64,000 nucleotides of DNA from an uncultured bacterium (GCA_903908715.1 CAIVSY010000061.1:1-64000); one strand, 5' to 3'; positions 35,191 through 44,076 are shown, numbered from the stretch's first letter. Numbers and translations are program-made. Notes: a model not told the origin generated them from the sequence alone.

Positions 35191-36030
35191 TCAGGGGATT
35201 TCGGAATCGGATTCCTTCAGGCCTTTTAATTGGTCATTCAGGGCTGAGCCGAGGGGGTCCAGGCGTTTCCCGTCGAGGATCTTCTGAACGATGGCTTTTG
35301 TGTCGCTGGAAAAATCACCTTTCATGATCCACTTGAGGAACCCGGGATCAGTTCGGGCAAGGACGCTGATCTTCTCGCCTTTCTTCTTTCCGAAATTGAT
35401 TGCGATGTCCCCGTCGACCCAGCGAAGTTTCCCGTCGCGATCGGCCCAACTGGGATCGCGCAGGTCACAATAGCGCGACAGTTCATCCATATTGGACGGC
35501 AGGTCCTTGTACCGTTCCAACTGGCCTTCCAGAACCCTGAGGGTGGCGAGAGCGTCCGCCTCGGCGCGGTGCCCGTCAAGCAGGAACTCATCGCAGTAGA
35601 ATTTCAGGGCGGCTGTGAGGTCGCGCGGTTCCTTCTTGTGGAAGATACGTTGGGCGTCCACGATACGCCGGTTGGATATATCGAATTGTATGCTCGCCCG
35701 AAGGAATTCCTCGGTCAGCATGGGCAGGTCAAAGCGGATCACGTTGAAGCCGGCCAGGTCGCATCCGTTGAGGAGTTTGTAGATTTCCGGGGCGAGGTCT
35801 TTGAAAAAAGGCTTATCCGCGACGTCTTCCGGCTTGATCCCGTGGATCGCGGTTGATTCGGGCGGTATGGGTATGCCGGGGTTCATGAGGAAGGAGCGTA
35901 TTTCCCTCTCGCCTTTCGGGGGGCTCAGTTTGATCACGGAGAGTTCAATAATCCGATCCGTGCGGGGGTTGATCCCTGTGGCCTCAATATCAAAAACAGC
36001 CAGAGGGCGTTCAAGGTTCCATTTATGCAT
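35191..36030 (-). CDS. DnaQ-like 3'-5' exonuclease
   Basis: The 279-residue protein is a DEDDh exonuclease related to the DNA polymerase III epsilon subunit. It begins MHKWNLERPLAVFDIEATGI (Asp-x-Glu, Exo I). It has the STAIHGIKPEDV spacer, AGFNVIRFDLPML (Exo II Asp) and DGHRAEADALA (HxAxxD, Exo III). A C-terminal segment (INFGKKKGEKISVLARTDPGFLKWIMKGDF) resembles the small DUF3820-type module attached to some exonucleases. It is unlikely to be the replicative proofreader itself. The start at 36030 was chosen at the onset of conserved sequence; an in-frame ATG 24 bases upstream exists. Confidence 0.88.
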   Translation of the reverse strand: MHKWNLERPLAVFDIEATGINPRTDRIIELSVIKLSPPKGEREIRSFLMNPGIPIPPESTAIHGIKPEDVADKPFFKDLAPEIYKLLNGCDLAGFNVIRFDLPMLTEEFLRASIQFDISNRRIVDAQRIFHKKEPRDLTAALKFYCDEFLLDGHRAEADALATLRVLEGQLERYKDLPSNMDELSRYCDLRDPSWADRDGKLRWVDGDIAINFGKKKGEKISVLARTDPGFLKWIMKGDFSSDTKAIVQKILDGKRLDPLGSALNDQLKGLKESDSEIP

Positions 36031-36213
36031 GCATGGCTCCAGTCTTTTCGACACCTTACTGAAGGCTTACCGGAAAAGCAAATGCAAGACGGGCGACCCG
36101 GAGCCACATCCGATGCTGCTATTGGGCGGCAGCGGCGAATGGCCTGTCTTGACACGCCAAGGAACGGGGACTATGGTACGCGTGTTTTGATCCATTCATG
36201 ATAGGAGACATAC

Positions 36214-37272
36214 GTGATTCGAGCCAAAGTCATCGGGGCGGGTGGGTATGGTGGTGTGGGGATCATCGAATTGCTGGCAGCCCATCCGGAGGCGCGGATT
36301 GCCTGTCTTGTGGATATGGTTGATGTAGGGGCGCCGATCAGCAAGGTCTATCCGCATCTTGCGGGTTTCTGTGATATGCCGATCCTTGATCCGGCCGACC
36401 CGGCGGCGCAGCAACCGGTGGATGTGGTTTTTACCTCCACACCGGATGGCGTGGGCATGAAACTGGCAGAGGGGATTCTGGCCTCGGGGGCAAGGCTCAT
36501 CGATTATAGCGGGGATTTCCGTTTCAACACGGCGGAAAGTTATGCGGAATATGCCCGGCGGATTGGCCGGGAACCGGAACATGCCTCTCCCGGGCTGTTG
36601 ACGGACGGTGTGTACGGTCTTGCGGAATTGCACCGCCATCGGATTGATTCCAAGCGGCGGATTGTGGGAAATCCCGGGTGCTTTGCTGTAAGTTGCATTC
36701 TGGGTTTGTCCCCGGCCGTAAAGAGTGGATTGATAGATCCGTTTAGCGCGATTTGTGATTGCAAGACGGGAGTTTCCGGCGCCGGCAAGAAGCCCAATGC
36801 CAGCTTCCATTATCCCGCCCGGTATGATCACATGAATGTCTACAAGCTTGCCGGCCACCAGCACGTGTGCGAGATTGAGCGCGAGTTAAGCTTGCAGGCG
36901 GGTCGTGAGGTTCGTGTGACCTTTACGGCCCAGGTGGTGCCTGTCTGTCGCGGGATCATGTCTTGCCTGTACGGACAGTTGACGGAGGACCGCAAGGTAG
37001 AGGATGTGATTGCCCTTTATCGTGATTTTTACAAGACGAGTCCTTTTGTCCGAGTGTTTGACCGCAATGCAGCCATCGGGTCCATGCACGTGCGGGGGAC
37101 GAATTTCTGCAATCTGATTGTCGATGTTGACGCCCGGACGCGAAAGTTGAGGGTTATCTCGCATATCGACAACCTGATGAAGGGGCAAGCAGGATCCGCC
37201 CTGCAGAACATGAACCTGATGTTCGGGCTGCCGGAAACGACAGGGTTGATGCGGGCTGGAATGTATCCATAA
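36214..37272 (+). CDS. argC: N-acetyl-gamma-glutamyl-phosphate reductase
   Basis: The enzyme reduces N-acetylglutamyl phosphate to the semialdehyde with NADPH in arginine synthesis. The 352-residue protein starts at GTG (ATAGGAG site upstream) with MIRAKVIGAGGYGGVGIIELL. The catalytic Cys is at about 156 in VGNPGCFAVSC, preceded by YGLAELHR; a HQHVCEIE His segment and a FTAQVVPVCRGI region follow. No other arginine gene is in the window. It begins a plus-strand run that continues through bactofilin and parB. Confidence 0.94.
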   Translation: MIRAKVIGAGGYGGVGIIELLAAHPEARIACLVDMVDVGAPISKVYPHLAGFCDMPILDPADPAAQQPVDVVFTSTPDGVGMKLAEGILASGARLIDYSGDFRFNTAESYAEYARRIGREPEHASPGLLTDGVYGLAELHRHRIDSKRRIVGNPGCFAVSCILGLSPAVKSGLIDPFSAICDCKTGVSGAGKKPNASFHYPARYDHMNVYKLAGHQHVCEIERELSLQAGREVRVTFTAQVVPVCRGIMSCLYGQLTEDRKVEDVIALYRDFYKTSPFVRVFDRNAAIGSMHVRGTNFCNLIVDVDARTRKLRVISHIDNLMKGQAGSALQNMNLMFGLPETTGLMRAGMYP

Positions 37273-37307
37273 TCATTGGACAGGTGCAATAGCAGGACAA
37301 GAAAGGA

Positions 37308-37790
37308 ATGGAAACCATCATGGAAGATATCAAGACGATTATCACGGAAGATGTTGAAATCAGCGGATCGATCAAGTGTACAGGCGGGGTTCGGCTGGGC
37401 GGTAAGGTCAACGGGGATATCACAACTGCGGGGGATGTGCTGGTTGAGAAGACCGCGGCGGTCAAGGGCAATGTCTCGGGGAACTCCGTCACGGTTCAGG
37501 GCATGATCAAGGGGAATATTGCCGCACGGGAACGTCTGGAACTCAAGGGGACTGCCAAGGTGGCTGGCGATATCAAGGCCAAGCGGCTTGTGGTGGAGGA
37601 GGGTGTGAGCCTTGTGGGTAAGGCGGAAATCATTTCCGGCGAGGGTTCGGGAGACCTCTCGCAGGATATGGAGTCTGCCGCGACGGAGGATGCCTCGAAG
37701 GTGGCCGATGAGGAAAACCGGGGGGGGCCAGGCGTTCGCAACCCCATGGATCCGCGGACGCGGCCCGGCCAATTGTTCGCGCGTAAGTAG
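37308..37790 (+). CDS. Bactofilin (polymer-forming cytoskeletal protein)
   Basis: This is a 160-residue protein of the bactofilin/DUF583 family, which self-assembles into nucleotide-free filaments. The core, residues about 10-115, is a repetitive right-handed beta-helix seen as runs of Gly and Val: VEISGSIKCTGGVRLGGKVNGDI, then KGNVSGNSVTVQGMIKGNI and KGTAKVAGDIKA. A short N-terminal tail and a disordered acidic/Pro-rich C-terminal tail flank it, as is usual. ATG 37320 is an alternative start. The parB gene follows 42 bases later. In Myxococcus, bactofilins scaffold ParAB, which gives this neighbourhood meaning. Confidence 0.9.
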   Translation: METIMEDIKTIITEDVEISGSIKCTGGVRLGGKVNGDITTAGDVLVEKTAAVKGNVSGNSVTVQGMIKGNIAARERLELKGTAKVAGDIKAKRLVVEEGVSLVGKAEIISGEGSGDLSQDMESAATEDASKVADEENRGGPGVRNPMDPRTRPGQLFARK

Positions 37791-37832
37791 CGCGGTTGGC
37801 AGGCTGGAACGTTCATAAGGGAGGACAGGCAG

Positions 37833-38738
37833 ATGGCGACAAAGCATGGTCTCGGCCGAGGGCTAAACGCTCTGATTCGTGATACGCCGGCGCAACCAGC
37901 AGTAGCGCCTGAGCCAGTCAAGCCGGCATATCCGGCGGTTGATGTCACGGCCATCCGCCCGAATCCCTTTCAACCCAGGCGGGTCTTCGTCAAGGAGGCG
38001 CTGGAAGAACTGGTCGAGTCGGTGCGGAGCCACGGGGTATTGGAGCCGCTGCTGGTCCGGCCGCTGGAGGACGGCGGGTATGAGTTGATTGCCGGTGAGC
38101 GCCGTTGGCGTGCCGCGCAACAGGCTGGTCTCAAGAAAGTTCCAGTGGTGATTAAGGAGGCGGGTGATCATGAGGCACTGGAATTGGCCCTGATCGAAAA
38201 CCTCCAGCGCAGTGACCTGAATGTCATTGAGGAAGCCGAGGGATACAAAGTCCTGGCCGGCAAGTTCAACCTGACGCAGGATGAGATTTCCCAACGGGTC
38301 AACAAGGCCCGTGCCTCGGTTGCCAATGCCCTGCGCTTGCTGAGCCTGCCGTTGGAGGTCCGCCGGTTTATCTCCGAAGGGCTTCTTTCCGCGGGCCATG
38401 CCAAAGTGCTCCTGGGGCTAGCGGTTGAGGCTGAGCAGTGCAAATTCGCGGAGCGCACGGTCAAGGATGGCCTTTCGGTGCGTGATTTGGAGCGAATGGT
38501 GGAGCATGCCCGGCGAATCCCGCGGAAGCGGAGGGAGAGTCGTGATGACATCCCTGCCATTCATGTGCAGGACCTTACAGACCGCCTGCATCAGCATCTT
38601 GGGACCAGCGTCCATGTCCAGCCATGCCGTACCTTGCCGAATGGCAGGAAGGTCAAGGGTTCCATCCAGATCGATTTCTATTCGAATGACGACTTGGACA
38701 GGATCCTGGATGTTCTTGGGGTAGCCGAGAAACCCTGA
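37833..38738 (+). CDS. parB: Chromosome-partitioning protein ParB/Spo0J
   Basis: This is a CTP-dependent DNA clamp that loads at parS near the origin. The 301-residue protein starts with the ParA-interacting peptide KHGLGRGLNALI. The ParB/Srx domain follows with IRPNPFQPRRVF and the CTP-binding GERRWRAAQ motif, then ALIENLQRSDLN, a helix-turn-helix (LTQDEISQRVNKARASVANALRLL) and a C-terminal dimer domain. I found no obvious parS copy next to it. The stop overlaps the next gene's ATG by one base. Its usual neighbour parA is at 3.1-3.9 kb on the other strand. Confidence 0.94.
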   Translation: MATKHGLGRGLNALIRDTPAQPAVAPEPVKPAYPAVDVTAIRPNPFQPRRVFVKEALEELVESVRSHGVLEPLLVRPLEDGGYELIAGERRWRAAQQAGLKKVPVVIKEAGDHEALELALIENLQRSDLNVIEEAEGYKVLAGKFNLTQDEISQRVNKARASVANALRLLSLPLEVRRFISEGLLSAGHAKVLLGLAVEAEQCKFAERTVKDGLSVRDLERMVEHARRIPRKRRESRDDIPAIHVQDLTDRLHQHLGTSVHVQPCRTLPNGRKVKGSIQIDFYSNDDLDRILDVLGVAEKP

Positions 38739-39691
38739 TGAGGCGATGGGTTCTGCTTCTCCTGCTCCTGGCCGCATCCATTCATGTGGGATGCGGGCGG
38801 GATCGTTCTCACCCTCCCATGCCGGGAGTTCCGCCTGTGCCTTTCAGTGGCGAAGAGGCGATGGCGGAGTGCGAGTCGTTTGTCCGCCTTGGGCCGAAAT
38901 CGGCTGGCACCAAGGAGTCGCGCCAAGCGGCGGAGTATATCAGGGATCGCTTGAAGGCCTTTGGCCTGAAGCCTTGGGTAGATGAATTCGAGGATCCTGT
39001 TCCGGGCGGTACGGGGGTCTTTCGCAACGTCACAGCAGTTCTTCCCGGCGGCTCTGGAGAAATCCTGATTCTTGCGGCGCACTATGACACCAGGGTTGGG
39101 GTCAGCGAAACATTTGCGGGCGCCAATGATTCCGGTTCGGGAGTGGGCCTTCTCCTGGCTTTGGCCCAGGTGTTGTCCGGCATATATCCCGGGAGTGCGC
39201 CGGAACTTCGTTTCCTTTTTCTTGATGGCGAGGAATGCCGCCGGGAATATGGGCCTGCGGACGGCTTGCATGGCAGTCGTCATGCGGTGCGGCAGTTACA
39301 AAAGGCTGGTGAAGTCAGGAAAGTGAGGGCTATGATTCTGGTGGATATGGTTGGCGATCGGGACTTGACCGTAACCATTCCCAGGAACGGGACTTCTGCC
39401 CTGATCCGTCAGGTCCTGAATGCTGCGGCAGATGAAGGTGTGCGGGCTTCTTTTGGAATCCACCCTGGGGTTATTCTCGACGATCACCAGCCTTTTCTGG
39501 ATGTCGGCATTCCGGCCGTGGATGTGATCGACTTCCAGTATGGATCTTCGCCCGGTGCAAATGATTACTGGCACACGGATGAGGACACGATGGAGAAATT
39601 GGATGCCAAGAGCTTGGGGAAAGTTGGGCGGGTCTTGTTGCGCCTGATTCAGGGAACGTGGGGGGCGAGCCACAATCAAGTTGACGAGTAG
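38738..39691 (+). CDS. Exported M28-family peptidase / glutaminyl-cyclase-like protein
   Basis: This is a 317-residue zinc hydrolase of the M28 fold. A signal peptide (MRRWVLLLLLLAASIHVG) ends near Cys 19, a weak lipobox. The catalytic domain has AAHYDTR (zinc His/Asp), GANDSGSGV (bridging Asp), FLDGEE (general base and zinc Glu), a VDMVGDRDL Asp and a late NDYWHTDEDT His. Spacing and the WHT motif resemble glutaminyl-peptide cyclotransferases as much as aminopeptidases. Its ATG overlaps the parB stop (TGATG), so it is translated with parB although functionally unrelated. Confidence 0.85.
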   Translation: MRRWVLLLLLLAASIHVGCGRDRSHPPMPGVPPVPFSGEEAMAECESFVRLGPKSAGTKESRQAAEYIRDRLKAFGLKPWVDEFEDPVPGGTGVFRNVTAVLPGGSGEILILAAHYDTRVGVSETFAGANDSGSGVGLLLALAQVLSGIYPGSAPELRFLFLDGEECRREYGPADGLHGSRHAVRQLQKAGEVRKVRAMILVDMVGDRDLTVTIPRNGTSALIRQVLNAAADEGVRASFGIHPGVILDDHQPFLDVGIPAVDVIDFQYGSSPGANDYWHTDEDTMEKLDAKSLGKVGRVLLRLIQGTWGASHNQVDE

Positions 39692-39736
39692 AAGAGGTTT
39701 CGGGCATTATCCCGCCCTTAAACACGGAGGACGTTG

Positions 39737-40408
39737 ATGGCTTTCAGAATCGAGGTAGTTCCTTTCCTGCTGGTAGCGCTGGCTCTTTGCGGTATTCTTG
39801 CCATTCTGCTTAGGGTGGTTCGTGTATCATGGCGTAAGTCGTTGGTGTACAGTGTGTTCGTGTTACTTGTCCTTTGTCTTTACCTGTTGTATTTTTTCCG
39901 GGACCCCGTGCGAACGCCACCTGCGGATTCGGCGGCCATTGTCGCGGGTGCAGAGGGGAAAGTCATGGGGGTGGTGGATGTGGATGACCCGGTTTATCTC
40001 AAGGGGCGTGCCGTGCGGATCAGCATTTTTCTGAGCCTCATTGATGTTCATGTCAACCGGGCGCCGATTTCAGGGCGCGTCGAATCGGCTGCGTATTTCC
40101 GCGGGGCTCGGCATTTTACATTCCAGGAGAAGTCGTCCGACCTGAACCAGCACAGTGCCATCTTGATTCACGGGGAGGCGGTGGACTGTCTTGTGAAGCA
40201 AATTGTGGGACCGGTTGCACGGAGGGTCGTCTACTGGCTTGAACCCGGGCAGATGCTGCAAAGAGGGGATCGAATCGGGATGATGAAATTCGGCTCGCGC
40301 CTGGACATGTACCTTCCCGTCGACAAGGTGGATGTTTTGGTTAAGAAGGGGGACAAGGTGAGAGCCGGTGAGACTGTTGTGGCACGGTTGAAGGCAGCGA
40401 AGGAGTAA
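39737..40408 (+). CDS. psd: Phosphatidylserine decarboxylase (short, archaeal-type)
   Basis: The enzyme makes phosphatidylethanolamine from phosphatidylserine. The 223-residue proenzyme has two N-terminal hydrophobic helices (about residues 7-25 and 33-55), a HVNRAPISGRVE segment and the self-cleavage site in MKFGSRLDMYLP, where Gly-Ser yields the pyruvoyl group. This matches the short Psd class that lacks the LGST motif of E. coli. ATG 39737 has an ACGGAGG site six bases before it. The next gene, pssA, makes its substrate, confirming the assignment. Confidence 0.9.
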   Translation: MAFRIEVVPFLLVALALCGILAILLRVVRVSWRKSLVYSVFVLLVLCLYLLYFFRDPVRTPPADSAAIVAGAEGKVMGVVDVDDPVYLKGRAVRISIFLSLIDVHVNRAPISGRVESAAYFRGARHFTFQEKSSDLNQHSAILIHGEAVDCLVKQIVGPVARRVVYWLEPGQMLQRGDRIGMMKFGSRLDMYLPVDKVDVLVKKGDKVRAGETVVARLKAAKE

Positions 40409-41230
40409 ATGCGGATGAAAACCGTACTCAACTGGCGCCAACTGATCCCGATATCGATCACCCTGATGGCCATGCTTTGTGGTTTTTTCAGCATACTGGT
40501 CACCATGGAAAGCCGCGGTTTACCGATTGGCGATGGCGGGGTGTATCATCGATGGGCCGCGTTGTTGATCATGCTGGCCATGATCCTGGACGGGTTGGAC
40601 GGAAATGTGGCCCGCAGATTGAAAGGTTGCAGCGAGATGGGGGCGGAATTGGACACATACGTGGACATGACGGCCTTCGGGATTGCTCCTGCTGTGCTCA
40701 TTTACACTGTGATGCTGGCGGGGCATGATGCCAATTCCGCGGCACGCACGTTTTGGCGCGTGGCCATGACTGCGGCGGTTGTACTGTCCGGCGTGGTGCG
40801 CCTTGCGAGGTTCAAGGCAAGGGACCCGCACCGGGGGCAGATGGGATACACGGGGCTGCCGATTACCGCTTGTGCCGGATGGGTGGCAATGCTTGTTTTT
40901 GTCAGCCAGAGCAAGCCGTTTGAGCGGTTTTCGCTCAGTCAGGGGCCTGTTGCGATGCTGTTTCTTGCCGGTGTGCTGTCCTTCATCATTCTTCAGGTTT
41001 CCAACGTCCGGTATCCCAAACCGACAAAGCATCCTGCACTGTTTATCCCGATGGTAGTGATGGTGTGTGTGCTTTTCGTGCCCGGAAAGATTCCTGTATA
41101 CGCGGCAGCTTTCATGGTCATCATGGTGCTGAGCTATATCATGCTGGGGCCCCTGTACATGCGTCGCGCGATGCGCAAGGAACTGGAAGCATCGGCGGAT
41201 GCGAGCAAGGTAACCTCTTGTGGGCAATGA
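40409..41230 (+). CDS. pssA: CDP-diacylglycerol-serine O-phosphatidyltransferase
   Basis: The membrane enzyme transfers the phosphatidyl group to serine. The 273-residue protein carries the full CDP-alcohol phosphotransferase signature from DGNVARRLKGCSEMGAELD to the last Asp (DGxxAR, eight residues, GxxxDxxxD). About eight membrane helices are visible. It starts one base after the psd stop and overlaps the uracil-DNA glycosylase gene by 11 bases. With psd it forms a complete serine-to-ethanolamine lipid pathway. Confidence 0.93.
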   Translation: MRMKTVLNWRQLIPISITLMAMLCGFFSILVTMESRGLPIGDGGVYHRWAALLIMLAMILDGLDGNVARRLKGCSEMGAELDTYVDMTAFGIAPAVLIYTVMLAGHDANSAARTFWRVAMTAAVVLSGVVRLARFKARDPHRGQMGYTGLPITACAGWVAMLVFVSQSKPFERFSLSQGPVAMLFLAGVLSFIILQVSNVRYPKPTKHPALFIPMVVMVCVLFVPGKIPVYAAAFMVIMVLSYIMLGPLYMRRAMRKELEASADASKVTSCGQ

Positions 41231-42041
41231 AGCGTCCAACACCCTGCGGGAGATTCTGGACCAGAGTGGGGAATATTTGCGTTGGCTCAAGGAGGAGGGG
41301 GTTGGGCAAATTGAAGTTTCCCGCCGTATTGGCGCTTCCCGGCAACAGGGGGTGTTGACAATGAAAACCCTGCCGGACGGAAAACGCGTGCAGACGGCGG
41401 GACGCATGTCTGTGAAAAAAACGGTTTCGGCTGAATTGGCGACCGAGCCGGCTGGCAGCAAGCCCCGTAGCGTGCCTGAAATAGCGGCGGAAATTGCAGG
41501 ATGCAAGCGGTGTGTGCTTTGTCGCACTCGCACAAAGACGGTTCCAGGACAAGGTAACCTTTCGCCGGAAATTCTTTTCGTCGGTGAGGCGCCTGGAGCA
41601 GATGAAGATCAGCAGGGGTTGGCGTTTGTTGGTGCGGCCGGACAACTTCTGACGCGCATGATCCTGGCAATGGGCCTGCAGAGAGACGAGGTGTTCATTG
41701 CCAATATCCTGAAGTGTCGTCCGCCTGGGAATCGAGTTCCGACTCCCGAGGAGATGGAGACCTGTCTCCCGTACCTGCAGGAGCAAATCCGCTGCCTTCA
41801 GCCAAAGGTGATTGTCGCTCTGGGGGCTACAGCGGTGCGCGGGCTGTTGCATAGCGAAACAGGGATTACCAAGCTACGCGGTACATGGCAGGAATTTCAG
41901 GGAATTCCAGTCATGCCGACCTTCCATCCCGCCTATTTGCTCCGCAATCCGCCAGCAAAGAGGGAAGCATGGGATGATCTGCAGGCGGTACTGCACAAGG
42001 TGGGCAGGACACCGCCCCCTGTTAAGCCGGTCAAGGCCTGA
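41220..42041 (+). CDS. Family 4 uracil-DNA glycosylase
   Basis: The 273-residue protein removes uracil from DNA and holds a [4Fe-4S] cluster. Cluster cysteines are CKRCxxC after about residue 90, then KCRPPGN and ETCLPYL. The uracil pocket motif GEAPGADEDQQGLAFVGAAG and the late MPTFHPAYLLRN (HPA motif) are typical. The first 90 residues are a less conserved extension beginning at GTG, some of which may be the DNA polymerase-like N-terminal region seen in such proteins. It overlaps pssA, so it is translated as part of the same unit. Confidence 0.9.
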   Translation: MGNEASNTLREILDQSGEYLRWLKEEGVGQIEVSRRIGASRQQGVLTMKTLPDGKRVQTAGRMSVKKTVSAELATEPAGSKPRSVPEIAAEIAGCKRCVLCRTRTKTVPGQGNLSPEILFVGEAPGADEDQQGLAFVGAAGQLLTRMILAMGLQRDEVFIANILKCRPPGNRVPTPEEMETCLPYLQEQIRCLQPKVIVALGATAVRGLLHSETGITKLRGTWQEFQGIPVMPTFHPAYLLRNPPAKREAWDDLQAVLHKVGRTPPPVKPVKA

Positions 42042-42060
42042 TAAGCAGTGCAGCGCAGTC

Positions 42061-42555
42061 TTACTTTTCCCGGTTGCTCGGGAAGAAATCACCGAGTTTC
42101 CCCTGTGGTTTTGGGGAAATAGTTTTTCGTTTGATTTCCGCACGGAGATTCCGTGTCATGCGTTCAATTTCCTGAAGGAAGAAGTTGCAGGAGAGTGTTC
42201 GGATTCCTGCCGCTTCGACCGTTTGTCGTTCCTGACGATCTGAACTGATGACCAGGGTGGTTCCCTGGGCGCCATGATCGGTGGCGATTCGTTCGATGAT
42301 GGCATCGGCCGATGCATTTTCGGATGAAAACAGTACTTCCACCCGTGCCGCCTCGAATCCGGTTTGCCGTCCTCCGATGGTGCCATCGAATACAATCGTA
42401 ATCCTTTCCGCAAGAACGCCCAGCAGTGTCTCCATTTGTCGGACCAAGTCATTCCGGGCCAGAGAGAAATCGTTAAGAACGAGGGGACGCCGACATGGAT
42501 CCGCATGCAGCAGGTTGTTGCCGTCAATGATGATCCATCGTGCCAGCAGTTTCAT
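42061..42555 (-). CDS. YacP-like NYN-domain ribonuclease
   Basis: The 164-residue protein is a PIN-fold NYN-domain endoribonuclease of the YacP (Rae1) group. The active-site start IIIDGNNLLHAD carries the first Asp, with TIVFDGTIGG and SADAIIERIA contributing further acids, and LVISSDRQERQTVEAAG near the end. It is convergent with the uracil-DNA glycosylase gene. Its start region is directly divergent from the strong promoter of the next gene. Substrate RNA cannot be predicted from sequence. Confidence 0.85.
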   Translation of the reverse strand: MKLLARWIIIDGNNLLHADPCRRPLVLNDFSLARNDLVRQMETLLGVLAERITIVFDGTIGGRQTGFEAARVEVLFSSENASADAIIERIATDHGAQGTTLVISSDRQERQTVEAAGIRTLSCNFFLQEIERMTRNLRAEIKRKTISPKPQGKLGDFFPSNREK

Positions 42556-42570
42556 GTGAGTGAATACGGT

Positions 42571-42599
42571 TTGAGATTCGCTATGGGGCTCACTATACT
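42571..42599 (+). promoter_or_regulatory. Strong sigma-70-type promoter
   Basis: TTGAGA (42571-42576) and TATACT (42594-42599) lie 17 bases apart, the best-matching promoter I found in the window. Transcription would start near 42606, about 54 bases before the nucleotidyltransferase start, leaving a leader of plausible length. It may drive that gene and the following small operon. Confidence 0.6.
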
Positions 42600-42659
42600 C
42601 TCAGGGTGGGTGGAGGCAAAGGAATCCTTGGTGGGACTTGCAGGCGGGGCATATTGAGT

Positions 42660-43607
42660 GTGGAAAAGATTGTTCATCCCGGCGGGTTAAGAGCGTGGCT
42701 TCAGCAGCGTGGAGAAACGGGTCCGGTTGCAGTGGTGACTGGGACGTATGATATTCTTCAGCCCGGCAATCTTCGCGTACTGGCGATGGCTCAGACTCAG
42801 GCTGCGGCCGTTCTTGTGATTCTTGAGACCGATGAGCAAGCGCGGCGGCATGCCGATGCAGGCCCTCCTCGGAATGCTCTCGCTCATCGGATGGAGATGA
42901 TTTCCAATTTACGCAACGTGACTGGGGTGACATGGGGTGGAAGGGATTTGTTTCAGGGATCCATTGCGAGCGGGCAACCGCTTATTTGGGTCGTGGGCGA
43001 GAGGGACGCAAACTGCGATGAGATGGGGCAGCGGCTGCTTCAGGAAGGGGCCATCCGGGTTACCGTTGCAAACCTGCCGGGTTGCAGCACAGAGGAGGTT
43101 CGTTGTGCCATTCGTGAGAACCGTACCCCGGTTCTCTTGCCTGGAGGAATGTATGATTCGGTTCTTCCGGTCCGTGGCCTGCCGTCACGAGGAGGCAGGG
43201 TTACGGTCAACGGATGCTTTGATATTCTCCACATCGGGCATATCCGCTTTCTTGCCCGGGCGCGTGCTATGGGGGATTCGCTGACGGTTCTCATGAATGA
43301 TGATGCTTCCGTTGCTCGTTACAAGGGGTTGACACGCCCGATCTTTCCTCTTTCGTTCCGCCGGGCGGCGTTGCTGGCATTTGAAAGGGTCGATGAGGTC
43401 CAGCCGTTCGGGGGGGACAACCCTTTGGAATTGATGGCGCAGTTGCGGCCGGATATTCATGTCAAGGGAGGGTCGTTTGAGGAGTCGCGGGTCAAGAGTG
43501 AACGGGAACTGATGGAAAGCTGGGGAGGACGTCTCGAATGCACTCCGATGGAAGATGGTTTCAGTACTTCGAACTATATTCGAGGTGTGCTGCAGCTTGA
43601 AGGTTAG
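42660..43607 (+). CDS. Tandem two-domain nucleotidyltransferase (RfaE/HldE C-domain-like)
   Basis: The 315-residue protein holds two copies of a cytidylyltransferase fold. The second, from about residue 180, has VTVNGCFDILHIGH (HIGH at 191-194), then YKGLTRPIFPLSFR and FSTSNYIRG, as in the adenylyltransferase domain of HldE/RfaE, which makes ADP-heptose. The first, residues 24-140, begins VVTGTYDILQPGN, where both catalytic His are replaced (Gln 34 and Asn 37), so it is probably inactive. GTG 42660 or TTG 42654 may be the start. Other substrates, such as glycerol phosphate or pantetheine phosphate types, cannot be ruled out. Confidence 0.78.
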   Translation: MEKIVHPGGLRAWLQQRGETGPVAVVTGTYDILQPGNLRVLAMAQTQAAAVLVILETDEQARRHADAGPPRNALAHRMEMISNLRNVTGVTWGGRDLFQGSIASGQPLIWVVGERDANCDEMGQRLLQEGAIRVTVANLPGCSTEEVRCAIRENRTPVLLPGGMYDSVLPVRGLPSRGGRVTVNGCFDILHIGHIRFLARARAMGDSLTVLMNDDASVARYKGLTRPIFPLSFRRAALLAFERVDEVQPFGGDNPLELMAQLRPDIHVKGGSFEESRVKSERELMESWGGRLECTPMEDGFSTSNYIRGVLQLEG

Positions 43608-43654
43608 AATGCATGTGTCTGGGATATTCGGCGTCGTTGTGTTAGAGTATAACC

Positions 43655-44056
43655 ATGAAAGAGGAACTTCCGGAGATTGACCAGAAAGACCTGGTGGAAC
43701 TTGGATTGCTGGAAGGTGTGGCGATCCGGATGCCCCGGGATGAATCCGTCTTGCGGGCTCTGGCGGATTTCTATACGCGGGTCGGACGCTACGAGGATGG
43801 TCTTTCTGTTGACCGTCGGCTTGTCAAACTTTGCCCTGAGGATCCGATGGTATGGTATAACCTTGGTTGCAGTCTTGCCCTTCTGGGTATGCGGGCTCCA
43901 GCCCTGCGTGCCCTTCGGCGTGCCGTCACCTTGGGGTACGACGACGTCGAATGGATGAGCCGGGATCTGGACTTGCGTTCCCTGAGGGAGGATCGGGCAT
44001 TCAGGATTCTCTTGAAGAAGCTTTCTGGCGAGAAGATGAACAGCGCCGGGAGTTGA
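43655..44056 (+). CDS. Small tetratricopeptide-repeat protein
   Basis: This 133-residue protein has about two TPR repeats: ALADFYTRVGRYEDGLSVDRRLVKLCPEDP, then MVWYNLGCSLALLGMRAPALRALRRAVTLG. A C-terminal DLDLRSLREDRAFRILLKKL segment resembles the ending of many small TPR proteins. No signal peptide is present. A TATAAC sequence lies directly before the start codon, but no matching -35 was found. It lies 20 bases before the exported methyltransferase and may be co-transcribed. TPR units usually mediate protein contacts; the partner is unknown. Confidence 0.8.
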   Translation: MKEELPEIDQKDLVELGLLEGVAIRMPRDESVLRALADFYTRVGRYEDGLSVDRRLVKLCPEDPMVWYNLGCSLALLGMRAPALRALRRAVTLGYDDVEWMSRDLDLRSLREDRAFRILLKKLSGEKMNSAGS

Positions 44057-44076
44057 TTGCGCCAAGGAGGGAGATC

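Noticed and set aside
40520-41533. 337-residue open frame, minus strand
   Set aside because: Antisense to pssA and the uracil-DNA glycosylase gene; His/Arg-rich shadow.
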